From Lachnospiraceae bacterium (GTDB lineage Bacteria > Bacillota > Clostridia > Lachnospirales > Lachnospiraceae): a stretch of 64,000 nucleotides of DNA. Shown piece by piece: positions 60,738 to 64,000 of this stretch. The position numbers and the translations under genes were made by a program. The stretch lies in NCBI GenBank assembly GCA_022793195.1, contig JAAWCJ010000018.1, positions 1 to 64,000 on the forward strand, read 5' to 3'. The notes beneath the pieces are model-generated. The model saw only the letters and a list, made by a program, of their open reading frames with translations, made no database searches and was not told the DNA's origin. Numbering within the stretch: the first letter of the stretch is position 1; each line of letters begins with the position of its first letter.

Positions 60738-62090
60738 ATGGTAAAAGTAATTACATACGGAACCTTCGATTTATTTCACCAGGGGCATGTGAAATTGTTG
60801 GAACGGGCGAAAAAGTTGGGAGATTACCTGATTGTAGGTGTCACCACGGAACATTTCGACGAGTCCAGGGGAAAAATTAACGTGGTGGATTCCTGCCTGG
60901 AGCGGGTGGAAAATGTGCGGAAGACAGGTCTGGCCGACGAGATTATCATTGAAGACCATGCCGGGCAGAAGATTGAAGATATCCAGAAATATAATATTGA
61001 TATTTTTACCGTCGGCAGCGATTGGATCGGTACTTTTGATTATCTAAATGCGCTTTGTAAAGTGGTCTATCTGGAGAGAACCCCCAATATTTCTTCTACC
61101 CTGCTTCGTTCCAGCCAGTTTCAGATCGTAAAAGTAGGGATCATCGGCACAGGGAGGATTGCCGCCAGATTTGTGGCAGAAGAAAAATATGTGTCCGGGA
61201 TGAATATTGTTTGTACCTTCAACCCTGAGACAGAAAGTGGAAAGTTGTTTGAAAAACGGTATAGGATCAGGACCTATTCGGAGAATTATGAAAGGTTTTT
61301 GGATGAGGTTGATGCAGTGTATGTGGCCTCGCCCAATGAAACACATTATGAATATGCCAGGGTGGCGGCGTCAGCGGGCAAGCACGTTTTATGTGAAAAT
61401 CCCATTGCCTTTAACGGAAGAGAAGCAGAAGAACTTTTCATGCTGGCGGAGGCCGGCGGCGTAGTGGTCATGGAGGGGATAAAAACCGCCTATTGCCCGG
61501 GGTTCCAGCAGTTAATCAACACTGCCAGAGGCGGCCAGGTCGGAGAGATCAGGGACATCGAGGCCTGCTTTACGAGGCTTGCCAACCCGCGTTCCAGGGA
61601 GTGTACGGATGCCCGATTTGGCGGGGCGTTTTTGGAGTTTGCGGTATATACCCTGTTACCGATTTTTAAATTATATGGGACTGATTACAAAGATGTAAAG
61701 ATTCACAGTATTAAAAGGGAAGATGGCCTGGATCTTTATACAAAAATCGACCTGATGTATGATCAGGGGATGGCGACTGCAAAATGCGGCGTGGGCGTAA
61801 AGACGGAGGGACAGCTTGTCATATCGGGGAATAAAGGGTATATTCTGGCGGAATCGCCCTGGTGGCTGACCAGGAAATACAAGCTTTGTTACGAGGATCC
61901 CGGCAAAACGGAGACCTTTGAGCCGAAATTCCAGGGGGACGGCCTGCGGTATGAGATGAGTGAGTTTGTGGCCCAGATCAATAAAAGGAATAAAAACAAA
62001 TATCTCCTCACGAAAAATGAAATTGTGGCCATGTCCGAGATCACGGAGATTTTCATGGAAGAGAGAATGAGAACAGGAAAATGGGGCTGA
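60738..62090 (+). CDS. Cytidylyltransferase-Gfo/Idh/MocA oxidoreductase fusion
   Basis: 450 aa. Residues 1-128 are a TagD-type glycerol-3-phosphate cytidylyltransferase-like domain with HxGH at 14-17 ('FHQGH') and 'RTPNISST' at 114-121. Residues about 131-450 are a Gfo/Idh/MocA oxidoreductase with Rossmann motif 'GIIGTGRIAARF' (134-145). The family's EKP catalytic Lys is replaced by Asn ('LCENPIAF', 218-225). AAAGGAAATG precedes ATG 60738. The fusion suggests one protein couples nucleotide activation and sugar or polyol oxidation for a surface polymer. A complete oxidoreductase follows. Confidence 0.85.
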   Translation: MVKVITYGTFDLFHQGHVKLLERAKKLGDYLIVGVTTEHFDESRGKINVVDSCLERVENVRKTGLADEIIIEDHAGQKIEDIQKYNIDIFTVGSDWIGTFDYLNALCKVVYLERTPNISSTLLRSSQFQIVKVGIIGTGRIAARFVAEEKYVSGMNIVCTFNPETESGKLFEKRYRIRTYSENYERFLDEVDAVYVASPNETHYEYARVAASAGKHVLCENPIAFNGREAEELFMLAEAGGVVVMEGIKTAYCPGFQQLINTARGGQVGEIRDIEACFTRLANPRSRECTDARFGGAFLEFAVYTLLPIFKLYGTDYKDVKIHSIKREDGLDLYTKIDLMYDQGMATAKCGVGVKTEGQLVISGNKGYILAESPWWLTRKYKLCYEDPGKTETFEPKFQGDGLRYEMSEFVAQINKRNKNKYLLTKNEIVAMSEITEIFMEERMRTGKWG

Positions 62091-62120
62091 AAAAGCGATA
62101 AAGAGGAAAAGGAAAACGGT

Positions 62121-63095
62121 ATGGAAACTCGTTTAGGCATTATTGGGACGGGAAGGATTGCAAACCGTTTCGGGTCTGATGGCTGGCAGGGCCTTGGCGT
62201 CAGGCTGGCGGCAGTATATAATCCTAATTTAAAAAGTGCAAAGCTGTATGCGTCAAAATATGGCCTGCCCATTGGAACTGACGACTGGGACGCATTTGTG
62301 AAGCAGATTGATGCTGCTTATATTGCTTCGCCTACTCCTTCCCATGAGGAGTATATCAGGAGGCTTTTGGAGGGGGGGAAGCATGTTTTATGTGAGAAAC
62401 CGATGGTGTTAAAAGAGGGGGAGGCCAAAGAACTTTTTAGGTTTGCCAGGGAAAAAGAGCTGATTCTCATGGAGGCGATTAAAACTGCCTATTGCCCGGG
62501 ATTTGGGGCTTTGTTGGAAATTATAAAGGAAGGACGCATCGGTGAGGTAAGGGATGTGGAAGCTTGTTTCACCAAACTGGCCGAACCCGGCTTGCGGGAA
62601 TTTAACGACAGGGCTTCGGGAGGCAGTATGACGGAGCTGGGGACATACGGCTGTTTTGCGGTATTGAAAATATTAGGCTGTGATTATAGTGATATGCGGT
62701 TTGCCGTGCAGCGAAATGGATGTGGAATCGACATTTTTACAAAAGTCTTTTTTGAATACGGGGAAGGCGGGAAAACGGGTTTGGTAAAATCAGGGCTGGG
62801 AGTAAAGTCAGAGGGAGAATTGATTGTATCCGGGACTAAGGGCTATATTCTGGCAGAAGCGCCCTGGTGGCTGGCAAAAGGGTTTGAAGTACGATATGAA
62901 GATTCTTTAAAAAGAGACAGATATGACTATACTTACACAGGCAATGGGCTTCATTATGAATTGGGCTGTTTTCTGGATAAAATACAGGGCCGGCACAGGG
63001 AGGATTTTGTGAAGGCCCGGGAAAGTATTGCCCTGGCGGGGATTATGGAAAGCTTTTTGGAGGCGGAGAAAGCATATAGAATCCCTACTGTCTGA
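62121..63095 (+). CDS. Gfo/Idh/MocA-family oxidoreductase
   Basis: 324 aa NAD(P)-dependent oxidoreductase. 'RLGIIGTGRIANRF' Rossmann start, 'AAYIASPTPSHEEYI' and 'GKHVLCEKPMVL' (residues 87-97; catalytic Lys93 of the EKP motif present). It is closely related to the C-terminal half of the preceding fusion (shared 'MEAIKTAYCPGF', 'DIEACF/DVEACF', 'GYILAEAPWWL' phrases), so the two are recent paralogues in which one lost the EKP Lys. Likely sugar or inositol oxidation for surface glycan synthesis. Confidence 0.9.
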   Translation: METRLGIIGTGRIANRFGSDGWQGLGVRLAAVYNPNLKSAKLYASKYGLPIGTDDWDAFVKQIDAAYIASPTPSHEEYIRRLLEGGKHVLCEKPMVLKEGEAKELFRFAREKELILMEAIKTAYCPGFGALLEIIKEGRIGEVRDVEACFTKLAEPGLREFNDRASGGSMTELGTYGCFAVLKILGCDYSDMRFAVQRNGCGIDIFTKVFFEYGEGGKTGLVKSGLGVKSEGELIVSGTKGYILAEAPWWLAKGFEVRYEDSLKRDRYDYTYTGNGLHYELGCFLDKIQGRHREDFVKARESIALAGIMESFLEAEKAYRIPTV

Positions 63096-63146
63096 TATGG
63101 GATTTCATATAAAAACAGTCGGAGAAGGAACGGAGAGGAATGGCAT

Positions 63147-63971
63147 ATGGTACGGCTAGATGAAAAAATGCTCAGGCAAGTCCGGCTGATTCAGCTGGAA
63201 ATGCTGGCGGAGGTTGACCGAATCTGTAAAAAATGCGGGATAAAATATAATATTATAGCAGGTACTTTGCTGGGGGCCGTGCGCCATAAAGGATATATTC
63301 CGTGGGATGATGACGCCGATGTGGCTCTGCTCCGTGAGGATTATGAAAAATTTCGGAAAGTATGCCGGGCAGAGCTGGATAAAAGCAGGTTTTATTATCA
63401 GGATTACAGAAACACTAAAGGCTACCGGTGGGGTTATGGAAAGATAAGAAGGAAAAACACCCTGTTTTTAAGGGAATATCAGGAGGATATGCCTTATGAA
63501 CAGGGGATTTTTATTGATGTGTTCCCCCTGGACAGTGTACCGGATCATTATTTCCTGCGTAGTTTGAAGAATTTTGAGTGTTTCTGTGTCAGGAAGATTT
63601 TGTGGTCGAAGGTGGGGAGAAAAGAGGACAGGAGTTTTTGGAAACGGCAGGTATATAAGCTGCTTAACCGCATACCGGAGCAGATGATCCTTTCCTATTA
63701 TTATAAGATGGAAAAAAGGGCAAATAAGAAAAAAACACGGATGGTGCGGATTTTATTGTATCCCACACCAAACAGAGAATGGGGATATTACAGAGACTGG
63801 TATGAAAACAGTACGGAATTCCTGTTTGAAGGACTTATACTGCAGGGGATCAGGGATTATGACAGCTATCTGAGCTTTAAATTCGGGGATTATGGGAAAT
63901 TGCCGCCCAAAAAGGAACGTGTAACCCATCCTGTGAGCGCCATTCGCCTGTGTGAAGTAAAAGGCCGGTAG
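63147..63971 (+). CDS. LicD-family phosphotransferase
   Basis: 274 aa. LicD-type signatures: 'GTLLGAVRHKGYIPWDDD', 'DADVALLREDYEKF' and 'GIFIDVFPLDSVPD'. LicD proteins transfer phosphocholine or similar groups to surface glycans and teichoic acids. It is downstream of the cytidylyltransferase and oxidoreductase genes, so it probably decorates the same polymer. ATG 63147 follows GGAGAGGAATGGCAT. Confidence 0.9.
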   Translation: MVRLDEKMLRQVRLIQLEMLAEVDRICKKCGIKYNIIAGTLLGAVRHKGYIPWDDDADVALLREDYEKFRKVCRAELDKSRFYYQDYRNTKGYRWGYGKIRRKNTLFLREYQEDMPYEQGIFIDVFPLDSVPDHYFLRSLKNFECFCVRKILWSKVGRKEDRSFWKRQVYKLLNRIPEQMILSYYYKMEKRANKKKTRMVRILLYPTPNREWGYYRDWYENSTEFLFEGLILQGIRDYDSYLSFKFGDYGKLPPKKERVTHPVSAIRLCEVKGR

Positions 63972-64000
63972 GGATGGCCGGAAGGGGAAAGCAGCGTCTG

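Noticed and set aside
60545-60880. 111-aa ORF across the MITE-like element
   Set aside because: Lies mostly inside the palindromic element and runs into the real cytidylyltransferase-oxidoreductase gene in another frame.

Overview
The window reads as a chromosome segment of a motile, low-to-mid GC Gram-positive anaerobe of the Clostridia, most likely Lachnospiraceae. The order flgM-flgN-flgK-flgL-(YviE-like)-fliW-csrA, the CsrA/FliW pair, CheC/CheD/CheV, stand-alone proteins resembling the Spo0A DNA-binding domain, a FeoA-FeoB fusion and strong AGGAGG ribosome binding sites all fit. This is inference; no rRNA or marker gene is present.

Bases 1-18385 (+) hold the flagellar export and late-assembly region: the end of fliN/fliY, fliO-P-Q-R, flhB, flhA, fliA, two FlgF/FlgG-type rod genes, cheC-cheD-cheV, a ParA ATPase with a ComFB-domain partner, then fliD-fliS-fliT-like-second fliD-like, and a degenerate nucleotidyltransferase-like gene between two terminators. 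flhF/flhG are not between flhA and fliA, and cheY is not between fliN and fliO. Bases 18424-23609 (-) are the flgM-to-csrA operon. Diverging from it (+) are a FliK-like gene and a FlhB-C-terminal-domain gene, followed by a glycosylation island (25637-32291) built around three tandem TPR-glycosyltransferase-methyltransferase paralogues, then a transglycosylase/PilZ pair (32399-34050) and a possible structured RNA.

Bases 34457-42978 surround the flagellin gene (36988-37806) with four GT2-TPR glycosyltransferases, a CgeB-like and a GT-D-type glycosyltransferase; together with the first island this is probably the flagellin glycosylation machinery. Two near-identical Spo0A-C-like genes (-), a chemoreceptor with an extracellular zinc-binding (CZB) motif set, and a minus-strand cheA-cheW-cheR-cheB-peptidase operon follow.

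From 52145 the content becomes metal and envelope biology: a CobW GTPase with His/Cys-rich repeats, a second CobW-like fusion, an MBL-fold enzyme, a tiny six-Cys ORF, DegV, FeoAB, a MurE-like ligase with L-Lys-type motifs, a MITE-like inverted-repeat element, and a cytidylyltransferase-oxidoreductase fusion, oxidoreductase and LicD set that looks like surface-polymer synthesis.

Regulation: five intergenic sites share the same sigma-28-like layout, TTAT-N15-GCCGATA(T/A), upstream of fliD, flgM (minus strand), the FliK-like gene, fliC and cheA (minus strand). fliA and its anti-sigma gene flgM are both present, and the flagellin leader carries two CsrA-type sites next to a csrA/fliW pair, so both the transcriptional checkpoint and the translational flagellin feedback loop can be read from this window.
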